A DNA stretch of 9,288 nucleotides from an uncultured Prevotellaceae bacterium (GCA_900556245.1 USOC01000027.1:1-9288), one strand, 5' to 3'. Shown: positions 1 through 7,304, numbered from the stretch's first letter. Numbers and translations are program-made. The notes: a model not told the origin generated them from the letters alone.

Positions 1-1497
1 ATATTTTTCTCTTGCTTCTTCTATTTCAGCTTCGCTGAGGACGCCCAAAGTCAGGCGCTGACTGAACATCAGCTGATCCCAGGCTTGTATGACATCTTCA
101 ATTTTCACTTTATCGTTGAGTATTTCCGACAGACCCGGATACGATTTGCCGTCGTTTGAGACCATTCTGTCCTTATATAGCTGTAGAATCTGGTATTTGC
201 CGAGGATTGTGATGAACGGCATATTCGCCCGTTTCTCGTAGTATTCCCAGTTTTCGTTTTTATCCGCAGGGAAGAGGTCGTCACCCATGTGGTTGTAAAA
301 GCCGTTGATGCTTCCTCCTTCGATGTGTATTTTCAGGTCTTTGTATTGGGAAAGTCTTCTTTCTGTCTTTTTGTTGTTTTTAAACGTTTCCACGTTGTAG
401 CAAACAAAAGTGCAGGTGGAGTCGCGCTGGTAGGTTATGATGTTGAGTCCTTCTTTCAGCTTGGTTCCTCGCTGTGCGTTGTTTTCGGGTCGGTTTAAGC
501 CTTGGTAAGAGCTGAAATACACTTCGGACCCCGGCTCGATTCTTCCTTCGAGCATGACGTACAGCGTGTCGCCTTTGCTGGCGTAAATGCCAGTCGGGTT
601 GTTCAGGACAGAGTGAGGCTGTATGCGCAAAGCGAGTCCAGCCTGATGCGGGTCGCTGTATGGCTCAATCATCTGAACGCGGAACTTGCGTGCATTTTCG
701 TTATCCCAATCAGGTTTAGCCAGGTCGGCATTTTTTTCTGTCCAGTCGTTTCCGCGGATTTTCTTAATCATGCTGCGCAGCACCTTCGGGAGTTTTTTGT
801 ATTCCTGGCTGTTTTCCAGATCAATGTCCGTCATATCCCGGAATTCCGGAGTGAGTTCTGTGCAGGCTTTGTCGGCAAAGACTTTATAAAGCGACTTTTC
901 GTAAATTAGAGCTCGATAGTATTCGGTGCGGTCTTTCTCAAAGTTTGCCACTTTTTTCAGCTGTTCTTCGATTTGTTGCCGGGTCATCTGGACTTCGATG
1001 ATTTTCCATTGGGAATCATTGCTGTCCGACCGTCCGCAAATCAATTTGTCGTTAGTCAGCTGCATAGCCTTGTCGCTTGGTCCATTCACATCGCTGAAGT
1101 AAAAGATGTCGTCTGTACCCTCTTTTTTTACCCAGTAGTTGTAGGATGGCCGGTCTAAAGCAATGGTTGGAATTAGGTTCCAGTTTGCAGCGTATTCCTC
1201 AGGGTTGTTGAGGTATAGTCCGTTACCCAGATTTCGGAGGGTGAATTGTCCCTTGTTTTCTCCTTCTCCTTCAACTGCCAGCCAGAGCTGGTGGAAGTTG
1301 GATCGGTTGATGCCTGCAGGTCCAAGTGTGCAGTTGTTGTTACTGCTCAGAGCTTTTCCTCTTTTCCCAACATTCTCGAAGTTGTATACTTTCCCTCCGG
1401 TAATCTGTGCCCAGGTGTTTGTGGCAAAGAGAACGGAACAAAACAACAACAAAAATGACAGTCTTTTGTGTAGCTTCGTGTTTGTTCTTAAAGTCAT
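1..1497 (-). CDS. M60-family (enhancin-like) metallopeptidase, N-terminal part, truncated by the left edge
   Basis: The frame is open for 499 codons from the ATG at 1497-1495 to base 1, with no stop, so the C-terminus is missing. Residues 1-30 form a signal peptide (charged start, then a Leu/Phe-rich core, ending NTWAQ with likely cleavage after Ala30). Residues about 33-168 look like a beta-trefoil, ricin-like carbohydrate-binding region (VYNFENVGKRGKAL, FTLRNLGNGLYL, QWKIIEV). Residues about 270-499 resemble the N-terminal half of the Bacteroidetes M60 peptidase module: GDTLYVMLEGRI, LKEGLNIITYQRD, LKIHIEGGSINGFYNHMGDD (391-407 region) and ITILGKYQILQLY. The zinc motif HExxH expected in this family would lie beyond the edge and cannot be checked. 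M60 enzymes of gut Bacteroidetes act on mucin-type glycoproteins; activity here is inferred. No Shine-Dalgarno sequence is visible, as is common in this phylum. Family assignment is from recalled sequence pattern, not a search. Confidence 0.68.
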   Translation of the reverse strand, partial: MTLRTNTKLHKRLSFLLLFCSVLFATNTWAQITGGKVYNFENVGKRGKALSSNNNCTLGPAGINRSNFHQLWLAVEGEGENKGQFTLRNLGNGLYLNNPEEYAANWNLIPTIALDRPSYNYWVKKEGTDDIFYFSDVNGPSDKAMQLTNDKLICGRSDSNDSQWKIIEVQMTRQQIEEQLKKVANFEKDRTEYYRALIYEKSLYKVFADKACTELTPEFRDMTDIDLENSQEYKKLPKVLRSMIKKIRGNDWTEKNADLAKPDWDNENARKFRVQMIEPYSDPHQAGLALRIQPHSVLNNPTGIYASKGDTLYVMLEGRIEPGSEVYFSSYQGLNRPENNAQRGTKLKEGLNIITYQRDSTCTFVCYNVETFKNNKKTERRLSQYKDLKIHIEGGSINGFYNHMGDDLFPADKNENWEYYEKRANMPFITILGKYQILQLYKDRMVSNDGKSYPGLSEILNDKVKIEDVIQAWDQLMFSQRLTLGVLSEAEIEEAREKY

Positions 1498-1588
1498 AAA
1501 AGTGTTTATATTACGTGGTTTCAATAAAAAAATCTAACAGAAAACAATCCCTAAAACAATCAAATCCTTACAGTATTTTTCGGGACTG

Positions 1589-1619
1589 CAAAGATACAAA
1601 ACAGGCGTATCTTTACAAA
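1589..1619 (-). promoter_or_regulatory. Bacteroidetes-type promoter for the M60 peptidase gene
   Basis: Read on the minus strand, TATCTTTG (1596-1589) matches the -7 box TAnnTTTG, followed by CA as in many Bacteroidales promoters. A TTTG -33 box lies at 1619-1616 with a 19-base spacer. This is a full match to the known TTTG-N19-TAnnTTTG pattern of the phylum's primary sigma factor. Transcription would start near 1582, giving a leader of about 85 bases to the ATG at 1497. An 8-bp dyad overlaps the -7 box and spacer and is listed separately. Confidence 0.75.
1590..1614. promoter_or_regulatory. Inverted repeat overlapping the M60 gene promoter (possible operator)
   Basis: AAAGATAC (1590-1597) and GTATCTTT (1607-1614) form a perfect 8-bp dyad around a 9-base spacer. 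The left arm contains most of the -7 box; the right arm fills the promoter spacer. Such placement would let a dimeric regulator block RNA polymerase, but no regulator gene is seen in the window. The right arm also gives a near -7 box, TATCTTTA, on the plus strand, so a weak divergent promoter is another reading. Both roles are inference. Confidence 0.35.
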
Positions 1620-1827
1620 ACTGAATTTAGTGTAAAATATTAAAAATAATGGATAGAAACAGAAGAAAAAGTGAAAATATGTTTATGTGCTGTATAAATA
1701 TAAAATTATGGTATTGTTTGGTTGGCTTATGGAGAAATTGTCAGTCTTTCAATTTGCCGGGTCTTAATGACGGATGAAAAGTTTGCATATGTTCAGCAAA
1801 AGTTTCTGTGTCATCTGGGAGGAACAT

Positions 1828-1875
1828 AAAAGAAGACTGTGTCGCAGATGTGATTTTGCGACACAGTCTTCTTTT
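1828..1875. terminator. Strong bidirectional-looking intrinsic terminator
   Basis: A perfect 19-bp stem, AAAAGAAGACTGTGTCGCA (1828-1846) with its exact complement at 1857-1875, encloses a 10-base loop. The arms begin with AAAA and end with TTTT, so the transcript ends in a U-run in both directions. On the minus strand it would end transcription from the leucine-rich-repeat gene after a 3' untranslated region of about 290 bases, insulating the M60 gene, which has its own promoter. Confidence 0.8.
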
Positions 1876-2162
1876 GATTCCTTTTTTCGATTGGCAGAAA
1901 ATAAGCGGGCAAACGTCGTTCAACTTTGAGCTGTGGAGAGAATTTCTTGCTAAGGAGAATCCGTGCGAGAAGTCCCCGCTGACGCCATTCTGCCTAAAAT
2001 CGATATCTGTCAGAGCTGTGAGGTCGGCTTATGTGCGAAAATATGACACGTCTGCCTTGCTGTAGTCATTTTGCTGAGCAATAGCGTTTGTCCCGACAGT
2101 TGATGCGATAGTGAAAGCGTTGGTGCCAGTTTTTCATATATCATATTTTCAAAGAGTATTTG

Positions 2163-4250
2163 TTAGTCGGTTACAATGATTTTTTTATGTCCGTAGATAT
2201 ATATTCCCGGTTGGTTCGGACGTCCTGTCAGTTGTTTTCCGTCGATAGTGTACCATCCAGTGTCCTTTTTCTGCTTTGAATCTGCTTCCAGCGAGCTGAT
2301 TCCGGAAAACTCGACTTCCTTGATTCCTCCCAGTTGCAAAAACTCTTTCCATCCGTCAGCGGTGGCATAGGCGTTTAGACTGCCTTTCGGGACATAAAGG
2401 ATACACTCTTTGTTGATGTCAAAGCTCAGAGAACCTTCCGGTTCGGCTTCCACTGCAGCGGGGGTGTCGCTGAGAACTGTTATTGATTTCACTTTCTGCA
2501 TTCCAGAAAATGCGCTTTTACCAATCTGTTCGACATTGGCGGGGATTGTCAATGTTTCTACGGCTGTGTTCTTGAATGCAAACTGTCCGATTGTTTTTAG
2601 TGTATTTACATGGGCTATGTCGATTTCCTTCAGACTGTTGCAGAAGGCAAAGGCCAATTTGTCAATCGTGTGTACTCCGTCTGTCACAATGACTTTTTTC
2701 AGATTATTGCATTCTTCAAATGTCGATTCCGGGATTGTTGCAAGATGACCGGGCCATACTATTTCAGAGAGATTATGGCATCGTGAGAATACGCTTATGC
2801 CAAGTTCTTTGACAGAAGCTATCTCAATGGCGGTTATACCACTTGAAAGGAATGCGTAGTCCTCGATTTTACGCAAGCTCGGGGGAAATGAAAAAGAGGT
2901 CATGGCTGTTGTTTTGCGAAAGGCGTTTCTGTCGATTTGTGTGACTGCGTCAGGAAGGACGACGTTCGTCAGTTTGGGCATTTCCTCAAATGCGCCATAT
3001 CCGACACGCACGACCTGATATCCGTTTACTGTTTCCGGCACAGCTATCTCTCCCGAATAGAAGTCGTAGATTGCTTGCCCTTCCAGGTCCTCGGGCGAAA
3101 CAGGAATGTGTCCGTTCCCAACCTGACATTTCTTTTCGTCTTCATCGACAACCTTGAACGTCATGTCTATTTCAGTGGTTGTCCACGGTACTTTTGCCAC
3201 AAATACTTTTCCGCTTCGGGAGAATGTCATGTAGCCAAAGGATTCCCACATATTCGTGATGCCAATTCCGTTGTTGATTGTGAAGCCTTCACCTTCGTGT
3301 GCCGAGAGGGTCTTGGCTTGCGGGTTGTAGTCAAGGACAATGGGGGTTTTTGTTTCCCAAAGTTTGATGTCTTCTTGTATGCGTCTTCCCGTCAATTCGT
3401 CGATAGCAGGCGTATATGTATATCCGTAGAAGAAGCTTAACTCATTGCTGTTTTCATCCCAACCAACATACTGAGACTGTGCAAACGAGACTTGAAAAGA
3501 GTTGCTGTTGTGGAGAATAGCTCCTTTAATCCATGCATTGGGATGTTGAACGGAAACTCCCTGTATGTAGAAGCTGTCGTCGGTGATTGCCACATTAACG
3601 CTTGTGTCATGGGAGAGTCCTTCTTTCATCAGGGATGTCATCCACCAACTTTCTATTTTCGCATCAGCAGGCGGCAGTATAGGATTGGTATTGACCGGGC
3701 TGTAAGTTACGGACGATATTACCGTCGGGGTTCGAAGTTCCGGTATGGAATTCGGTTTCAACCAGTTTCCGTTTTTATCGCCGAGAGCCAATAGTTCAGA
3801 TTGATCGGCGAGCCTAAGAGTGCCGTCGGAATCGATGTCGAATGTCACTGATGATTTTTCCGTGTCTTTTACATAAGTTTTCGATGTGCTGTCATAGCGC
3901 ATAATCCAAATATATTTATCTGTTTCCCCACTTGTTGATATGAGCTGGGGTAACGCGATTATCACTTGGTTGCCTACGGTGTGGCCTTTGATGTAAAAGT
4001 CGTGTGGAATATCTATCAAGTTAAGCGGATTGCGAAAATAGACTTCGGTGTTTCCTTCTCCCCAAACGATTTCGTTTCTTTTCGCATATGTCCACCACAG
4101 TTGGCCGCTGTTGTCAGTTGCATTGCGGCAAGCCTGACTGTAGGTTTTGCGAACTCCAGAAGGATTGGTAATGACTTCGGAACTTTTATTGATCGCGACA
4201 AGGGGATAAAAGTTGGCCAAGGCAACAAGTAGTAATAAAAAATGTTTCAT
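2163..4250 (-). CDS. Secreted BspA-like leucine-rich-repeat protein with T9SS-style C-terminal tail
   Basis: The product is 695 residues and complete. Residues 1-19 are a signal peptide (MKHFLLLLVALANFYPLVA). Residues about 45-380 carry two similar modules of the kind seen in Prevotella surface proteins: DFYIKG...NQVIIALPQ near 84-103 and SFYIQGV...AWIKG near 226-243, the latter running to QYVG at 260-263. Residues about 400-640 contain five to seven BspA/LRR_5-type repeats of roughly 23 residues (pattern AFxxCxxLxxIxIxxxVxxI; for example FEECNNLKKVIVTDGVHTI and FAFCNSLKEIDI), closing with YVPKGSLNAYATADGW, the usual end of such arrays. Residues about 650-695 (WYTIDGKQLTGRP, GIYIYGHKKIIVTD) resemble the tail by which T9SS cargo is exported and anchored on the outer membrane. 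BspA-type proteins in oral relatives bind host matrix proteins; binding here is inference. The ATG at 4250 directly precedes the signal peptide. Confidence 0.88.
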   Translation of the reverse strand: MKHFLLLLVALANFYPLVAINKSSEVITNPSGVRKTYSQACRNATDNSGQLWWTYAKRNEIVWGEGNTEVYFRNPLNLIDIPHDFYIKGHTVGNQVIIALPQLISTSGETDKYIWIMRYDSTSKTYVKDTEKSSVTFDIDSDGTLRLADQSELLALGDKNGNWLKPNSIPELRTPTVISSVTYSPVNTNPILPPADAKIESWWMTSLMKEGLSHDTSVNVAITDDSFYIQGVSVQHPNAWIKGAILHNSNSFQVSFAQSQYVGWDENSNELSFFYGYTYTPAIDELTGRRIQEDIKLWETKTPIVLDYNPQAKTLSAHEGEGFTINNGIGITNMWESFGYMTFSRSGKVFVAKVPWTTTEIDMTFKVVDEDEKKCQVGNGHIPVSPEDLEGQAIYDFYSGEIAVPETVNGYQVVRVGYGAFEEMPKLTNVVLPDAVTQIDRNAFRKTTAMTSFSFPPSLRKIEDYAFLSSGITAIEIASVKELGISVFSRCHNLSEIVWPGHLATIPESTFEECNNLKKVIVTDGVHTIDKLAFAFCNSLKEIDIAHVNTLKTIGQFAFKNTAVETLTIPANVEQIGKSAFSGMQKVKSITVLSDTPAAVEAEPEGSLSFDINKECILYVPKGSLNAYATADGWKEFLQLGGIKEVEFSGISSLEADSKQKKDTGWYTIDGKQLTGRPNQPGIYIYGHKKIIVTD

Positions 4251-4553
4251 TTTCTAAATTTGATATTGATGATTCTCATTTTATAAAATTTCAACTTTCT
4301 CCAGATTGGGCATATTTTAATTGTTTCTGCAATTTTCTGCCGGAAAAATCCTGTCTCCCTTTGTAGAATGCATCATCTTAATTTCCCTATGGAATCTCTT
4401 TCTCTACTTTTGAGAAGATTCGCATTGATTTCAATACAGTCTAAAAAGCGGTTTATTCACAGTGCAAATTTAAGCATTTTTTGAGTTTTGCCGTTTTTAT
4501 ATGAGAAAAAAAGGAGTCCTCATTATTTATTTTCAGCGAATCCTAAGTATATG
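4251..4553. other. Non-coding leader upstream of the leucine-rich-repeat gene
   Basis: About 300 AT-rich bases lie between the aldolase terminator and the ATG of the leucine-rich-repeat gene. No open frame of interest is seen. It contains one candidate minus-strand -7 box at 4465-4472, which would imply a leader of roughly 210 bases. I found no riboswitch-like fold by eye. Confidence 0.5.
4465..4472 (-). promoter_or_regulatory. Candidate -7 box for the leucine-rich-repeat gene
   Basis: On the minus strand TAAATTTG, followed by CA, matches TAnnTTTG. No TTTG box is found at the expected -33 distance (the sequence there reads AACG), so only half of the promoter pattern is present. It is the best minus-strand candidate I found in the gap, but it would leave an unusually long leader of about 210 bases. 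Confidence 0.35.
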
Positions 4554-4592
4554 TATAAAAAAAGGATTGCAATATGCAATCCTTTTTTTATA
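4554..4592 (-). terminator. Intrinsic terminator of the aldolase gene
   Basis: A 17-bp perfect stem (4554-4570 with 4576-4592) around the loop AATAT has core GGATTGC/GCAATCC flanked by seven A and seven T. On the minus strand it ends in a run of seven U, directly after the ancestral stop of the aldolase frame at 4607-4609 (15 bases away). Its position supports the view that the gene originally ended at 4607, not at the TAA at 4691. Confidence 0.85.
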
Positions 4593-4606
4593 TCACAAAG
4601 TTCAGA

Positions 4607-4690
4607 TTATTCTGCTTTTCCTTCGCTGCCAAGCACGTACTTGATTTTGTGCTCGTAGAGTTTCTTCATATTTTCGCGAGCCGGTCCGAG
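4607..4690 (-). pseudogene. fba: C-terminal 27 codons of the aldolase beyond the in-frame stop
   Basis: Reading through the TAA at 4693-4691 in the same frame gives LGPARENMKKLY, then EHKIKYVLGSEGKAE, then TAA at 4609-4607. This matches the usual C-terminus of Bacteroidetes class II aldolases (YLGPAR...KLY.HKI...LGS). A full-length gene would have 333 residues, the family's normal size. The stop differs by one base from either tyrosine codon (TAC or TAT). Confidence 0.85.
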
Positions 4691-5608
4691 TTATTTGCGC
4701 GGGTCGAATTCTGCGGGAGATTCAGCAAATACTTTGCGAACAGCAGCGGTCATGGCCAGACGAGAGTCAGAGTCGATGTTGATTTTGCATACGGCAGACT
4801 TCGCAGATTCGCGCAGCCATTCTTCCGGAATACCGATTGCAGCCTTAAGGGCACCACCGTATTTGTTGATTGTCTCAACTTCCTCTTGAGGAACAGAAGA
4901 CGAACCGTGAAGAACGATTGGGAATCCCGGCAATTTTTCCTCAACAGCCTTCAGAACGTCGAAAGCCAATGGAGGCGGAACCATACGACCTGTTTCCGGG
5001 TCGATTGTGCTCTGTTGGGGAGTAAACTTGTATGCACCGTGAGATGTTCGGATTGAGATAGCCAAAGAGTCACAGCCTGTGCGAGTGGCGAAGTCAACGA
5101 CTTCTTCGGGGTCTGTATAAGTGTGGTGGTCAGAAGAAACTTCGTCTTCTACGCCGGCCAAAACACCGAGTTCTCCTTCAACGGTAACGTCGAACTGGTG
5201 AGCGTATTCAACGACTTTCTTGGTCAATGCAACATTTTCTTCGTAGGGTAGGTGGGAACCGTCGATCATGACAGAAGAGAATCCGAAGTCAACGCAAGAC
5301 TTGCAAGTTTCGAAGCTGTCACCGTGGTCGAGGTGGAGGACGATTTGGGGTTTTTCCCAACCGAGTTCCTTAGCGTATTCAACTGCACCTTCAGCCATGT
5401 AGCGAAGGAGTGTCTGGTTTGCGTAGTTGCGCGCACCTTTTGAAACTTGAAGGATTACCGGAGATTTTGTTTCAGCGGCAGCTTGGATGATAGCCTGAAG
5501 CTGCTCCATGTTGTTGAAGTTGAATGCGGGGATAGCATAACCTCCTTTGATAGCCTTGGCGAACATTTCGCGAGTGTTCACAAGACCCAGATCTTTGTAA
5601 TTTACCAT
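4691..5608 (-). CDS. fba: Class II fructose-bisphosphate aldolase, prematurely stopped
   Basis: This zinc aldolase cleaves fructose 1,6-bisphosphate to dihydroxyacetone phosphate and glyceraldehyde 3-phosphate, reversibly, in glycolysis and gluconeogenesis in the cytoplasm. The 305-residue frame aligns from memory with the ~334-residue Bacteroides/Prevotella enzyme along its whole length. Visible active-site features are LHLDHGD (Asp94 catalytic, His95 zinc), VEGELGVLAG (around 143-152), SHG (His190 zinc), LHGSSSVP (His234 zinc, phosphate loop) and NIDSDSR (277-283). There are two oddities. Residue 187 is Arg (CGA at 5050-5048), where this family has Gly in IGTSHG. The frame also stops at TAA (4693-4691) right after DPRK, where relatives continue with Tyr and then LGPAR. 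The missing tail is still encoded below the stop. The gene has its own promoter (5659-5689) and terminator (4554-4592), so it is a single-gene unit. It may be a true mutant, a strain variant or a sequence error. Confidence 0.92.
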   Translation of the reverse strand: MVNYKDLGLVNTREMFAKAIKGGYAIPAFNFNNMEQLQAIIQAAAETKSPVILQVSKGARNYANQTLLRYMAEGAVEYAKELGWEKPQIVLHLDHGDSFETCKSCVDFGFSSVMIDGSHLPYEENVALTKKVVEYAHQFDVTVEGELGVLAGVEDEVSSDHHTYTDPEEVVDFATRTGCDSLAISIRTSHGAYKFTPQQSTIDPETGRMVPPPLAFDVLKAVEEKLPGFPIVLHGSSSVPQEEVETINKYGGALKAAIGIPEEWLRESAKSAVCKINIDSDSRLAMTAAVRKVFAESPAEFDPRK

Positions 5609-5658
5609 AGTTGTATGATATAAAATGAATAGTTACTGAAAAATTTCCTTATTCGCCG

Positions 5659-5689
5659 CAAAGTTACTTCAATTATGGTTAACTCGCAA
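5659..5689 (-). promoter_or_regulatory. Promoter of the aldolase gene
   Basis: On the minus strand TAACTTTG (5666-5659), followed by C, matches the Bacteroidetes -7 box TAnnTTTG. TTG at 5689-5687 lies 20 bases upstream as a -33 element. Transcription would start near 5652, leaving a leader of about 45 bases before the ATG at 5608. The region before the ATG is A/T-rich with no Shine-Dalgarno sequence, as usual in this phylum. Confidence 0.72.
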
Positions 5690-5724
5690 GAAATTAGAAT
5701 TAAAGTTTCATTCCCGTGTTATCG

Positions 5725-7269
5725 CTATTTGGGTTGCATGGATATGATGGGTATCAGCATCTCTTCCATGGAGATGCCTCCATGCTGGAATGTTTCTTTG
5801 TAGTATTGAACGTAGTGGTTGAAGTTGTTCGGGTATGCGAAGAAGTCGCGGTTGGTGGCAAAAATGTAGGAAGTTGAAATGTTGGGAGTGGGCAGTCCGT
5901 ATTTTGCGGGCTGCTTGATTTCGTAGACTTGGCGTTCGTTGTAGTTCAGGTTTTTTCCGAGTTTGTATCGGAGATTTGTGTTGGTGTTTTTGTCACCGAC
6001 CACTTTAATCGGGTTGTCGACCCGGATTGTACCGTGGTCGGTAGTGAGGACGACGTGAGCGCCGCTTTCGGCGATGCGTTTCAGCAGTTCGCTTGCCGAG
6101 GAGTGGCGAAACCAAGATTCCGTGAGCGATCTGTATGCTGCATTGTTGGATGCCAGTTCCCGAATCATTTTCGACTCCGTACGAGCGTGCGACAGCATGT
6201 CGATGAAGTTGAACACGATGACATTTAGGTCATAGTTTTCAAAGTTCTTGAAGTTTTGCAGGAGTTTTTCGCCAAAGGACGTTTCGTAGATTTTATTGTA
6301 AGAGAATTTATACTTTTTCCGGAAGCGGTCGATTTGCGTCTGTATCAGGGGTGACTCATTCAGGTTCTTGCCTTCTTCAGAATCTTCGTCGACCCAAAGT
6401 TCGGGGAACATTTTTTCAATTTGAATTGGCATGAGTCCGGAAAAAATGGCATTTCGGGCGTATTGCGTGGCCGTAGGAAGAATCGAAGTGTAGATGTCTT
6501 CGTCGATGTTGAAATATTCGGCGAGAATAGGCTTTATGATGCGCCATTGGTCGAGTCGGAAGTTGTCGATGAGAATGAAGAAAACCTTTTCGCCTTTGTC
6601 GAGAATCGGAAATACTTTCTTCTTGAAAATTTCGTGACTCATCAGTGGGTGGTTGTCGGAGTTGAGCCAGGATTCGTAGTTTCGTTTGACGAATTTGCAG
6701 AAAGCGGAATTTGCTTCGTTTTTCTGCATGAGCAGGAGTTCGTCCATGTTTGTCTCCGTCCGGGACAGTTCCATTTCCCAAAATACGAGCTTGCGATAGA
6801 GTTCATACCAGTCTTCGATATTCGAGGAGTTGTTGGTAAGGTCTGCTATTGAGCGAAATTCCTGCTGATAGTCGGATGTGGCCTTTTGAGAAACGAGCGC
6901 TCCGGAATGCAGATTTTTTTTCAGAGACATCAGAATCTGGTTGGGGTTGACCGGCTTAATCAGATAGTCGGCTATTTTGTTTCCAATCGCTTGGTTCATG
7001 ATGTTTTCCTCTTCGCTTTTGGTAATCATGATGACCGGGACGTCCGGCTGTATCTGCTTGATTCTGGAAAGCGTTTCAAGGCCGCTGATGCCGGGCATGT
7101 TTTCGTCGAGAATAATCAGGTCGAACGGTTCTTCGCCCACTTTGTCGAGGGCGTCTGCTCCGTTGTTGACCGTTGTCACGTCGTAGCCTTTTTTCTTGAG
7201 AAACAGTATGTGGGGTTTGAGCAAGTCGATTTCGTCGTCGGCCCAAAGAATTTTACCGTTGATTTCCAT
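5725..7269 (-). CDS. porX: PorX: T9SS response regulator with PglZ effector domain
   Basis: PorX, with the sensor PorY, controls type IX secretion genes in Porphyromonas gingivalis and relatives. The 514-residue product starts with a CheY-like receiver, residues about 5-122: acidic pair Asp11/Asp12 in WADDE, phospho-acceptor Asp55 in LILDENMPG-like context, Thr83 and Lys105 (MITK, LIKPV). A helical linker follows (about 123-205). The PglZ/alkaline-phosphatase-fold domain covers about 215-514, with FFILIDNFRLDQW (Asp235), PTATQYARN (nucleophile-type Thr, 266 or 268), the metal motif LTTDHG (Asp411, His412) and FQHGGISMEEM (His496). All expected motifs are intact and the length is normal. PglZ-type PorX is reported to have phosphodiesterase activity. 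I chose ATG at 7269; a TTG three codons upstream (7278) is a weaker option. The PorW/SprE end lies 210 bases upstream, so two T9SS genes adjoin. Confidence 0.93.
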   Translation of the reverse strand: MEINGKILWADDEIDLLKPHILFLKKKGYDVTTVNNGADALDKVGEEPFDLIILDENMPGISGLETLSRIKQIQPDVPVIMITKSEEENIMNQAIGNKIADYLIKPVNPNQILMSLKKNLHSGALVSQKATSDYQQEFRSIADLTNNSSNIEDWYELYRKLVFWEMELSRTETNMDELLLMQKNEANSAFCKFVKRNYESWLNSDNHPLMSHEIFKKKVFPILDKGEKVFFILIDNFRLDQWRIIKPILAEYFNIDEDIYTSILPTATQYARNAIFSGLMPIQIEKMFPELWVDEDSEEGKNLNESPLIQTQIDRFRKKYKFSYNKIYETSFGEKLLQNFKNFENYDLNVIVFNFIDMLSHARTESKMIRELASNNAAYRSLTESWFRHSSASELLKRIAESGAHVVLTTDHGTIRVDNPIKVVGDKNTNTNLRYKLGKNLNYNERQVYEIKQPAKYGLPTPNISTSYIFATNRDFFAYPNNFNHYVQYYKETFQHGGISMEEMLIPIISMQPK

Positions 7270-7280
7270 AATTGTCAAAT

Positions 7281-7304
7281 GTCGTTAGTATCAGAGATAA
7301 CGAC
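7281..7304 (-). repeat. Small hairpin just upstream of the porX start
   Basis: GTCGTTA (7281-7287) and TAACGAC (7298-7304) form a 7-bp perfect stem with a 10-base loop, ending 11 bases before the porX ATG on the minus strand. It could affect translation initiation in the leader RNA, but a 7-bp stem can arise by chance. Confidence 0.25.

Larger units (their letters stand above)
1498..2162. other. Intergenic region with promoter, terminator hairpin and a GC-richer unexplained stretch
   Basis: This 665-base gap lies between the leucine-rich-repeat gene and the M60 peptidase gene. It holds the M60 promoter at 1589-1619, a very AT-rich stretch around 1621-1740 (the line 1621-1680 is 20% GC), a strong hairpin at 1828-1875, and a stretch at about 1876-2110 that is near 50% GC and so resembles coding DNA more than spacer. 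Two short open frames across the hairpin (1741-1923 minus and 1808-2065 plus) and a 44-codon minus frame at 2010-2144 show no recognisable family. I cannot assign a gene here. Confidence 0.6.

Noticed and set aside
502..909. Plus-strand frames across the left 1.5 kb and over porX, fba and the leucine-rich-repeat gene
   Set aside because: They are antisense shadows of well-supported minus-strand genes and show no protein family features.
1741..2065. Short open frames 1741-1923 (minus) and 1808-2065 (plus) as small genes
   Set aside because: Both run through the perfect terminator hairpin, overlap each other on opposite strands, and show no family pattern or signal peptide.
4405..4412. Plus-strand TACTTTTG as a promoter -7 box
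   Set aside because: It matches TAnnTTTG but no plus-strand gene lies downstream.
4691..4693. TAA recoded as an amino acid
   Set aside because: TAA is used as the normal stop in neighbouring genes (2163, 4607), and no recoding element is seen. A point change or error explains it better.
7276..7278. TTG at 7278 as the start of porX
   Set aside because: The ATG three codons downstream fits the usual short N-terminus before the ILWADDE motif, and no ribosome site favours the TTG.
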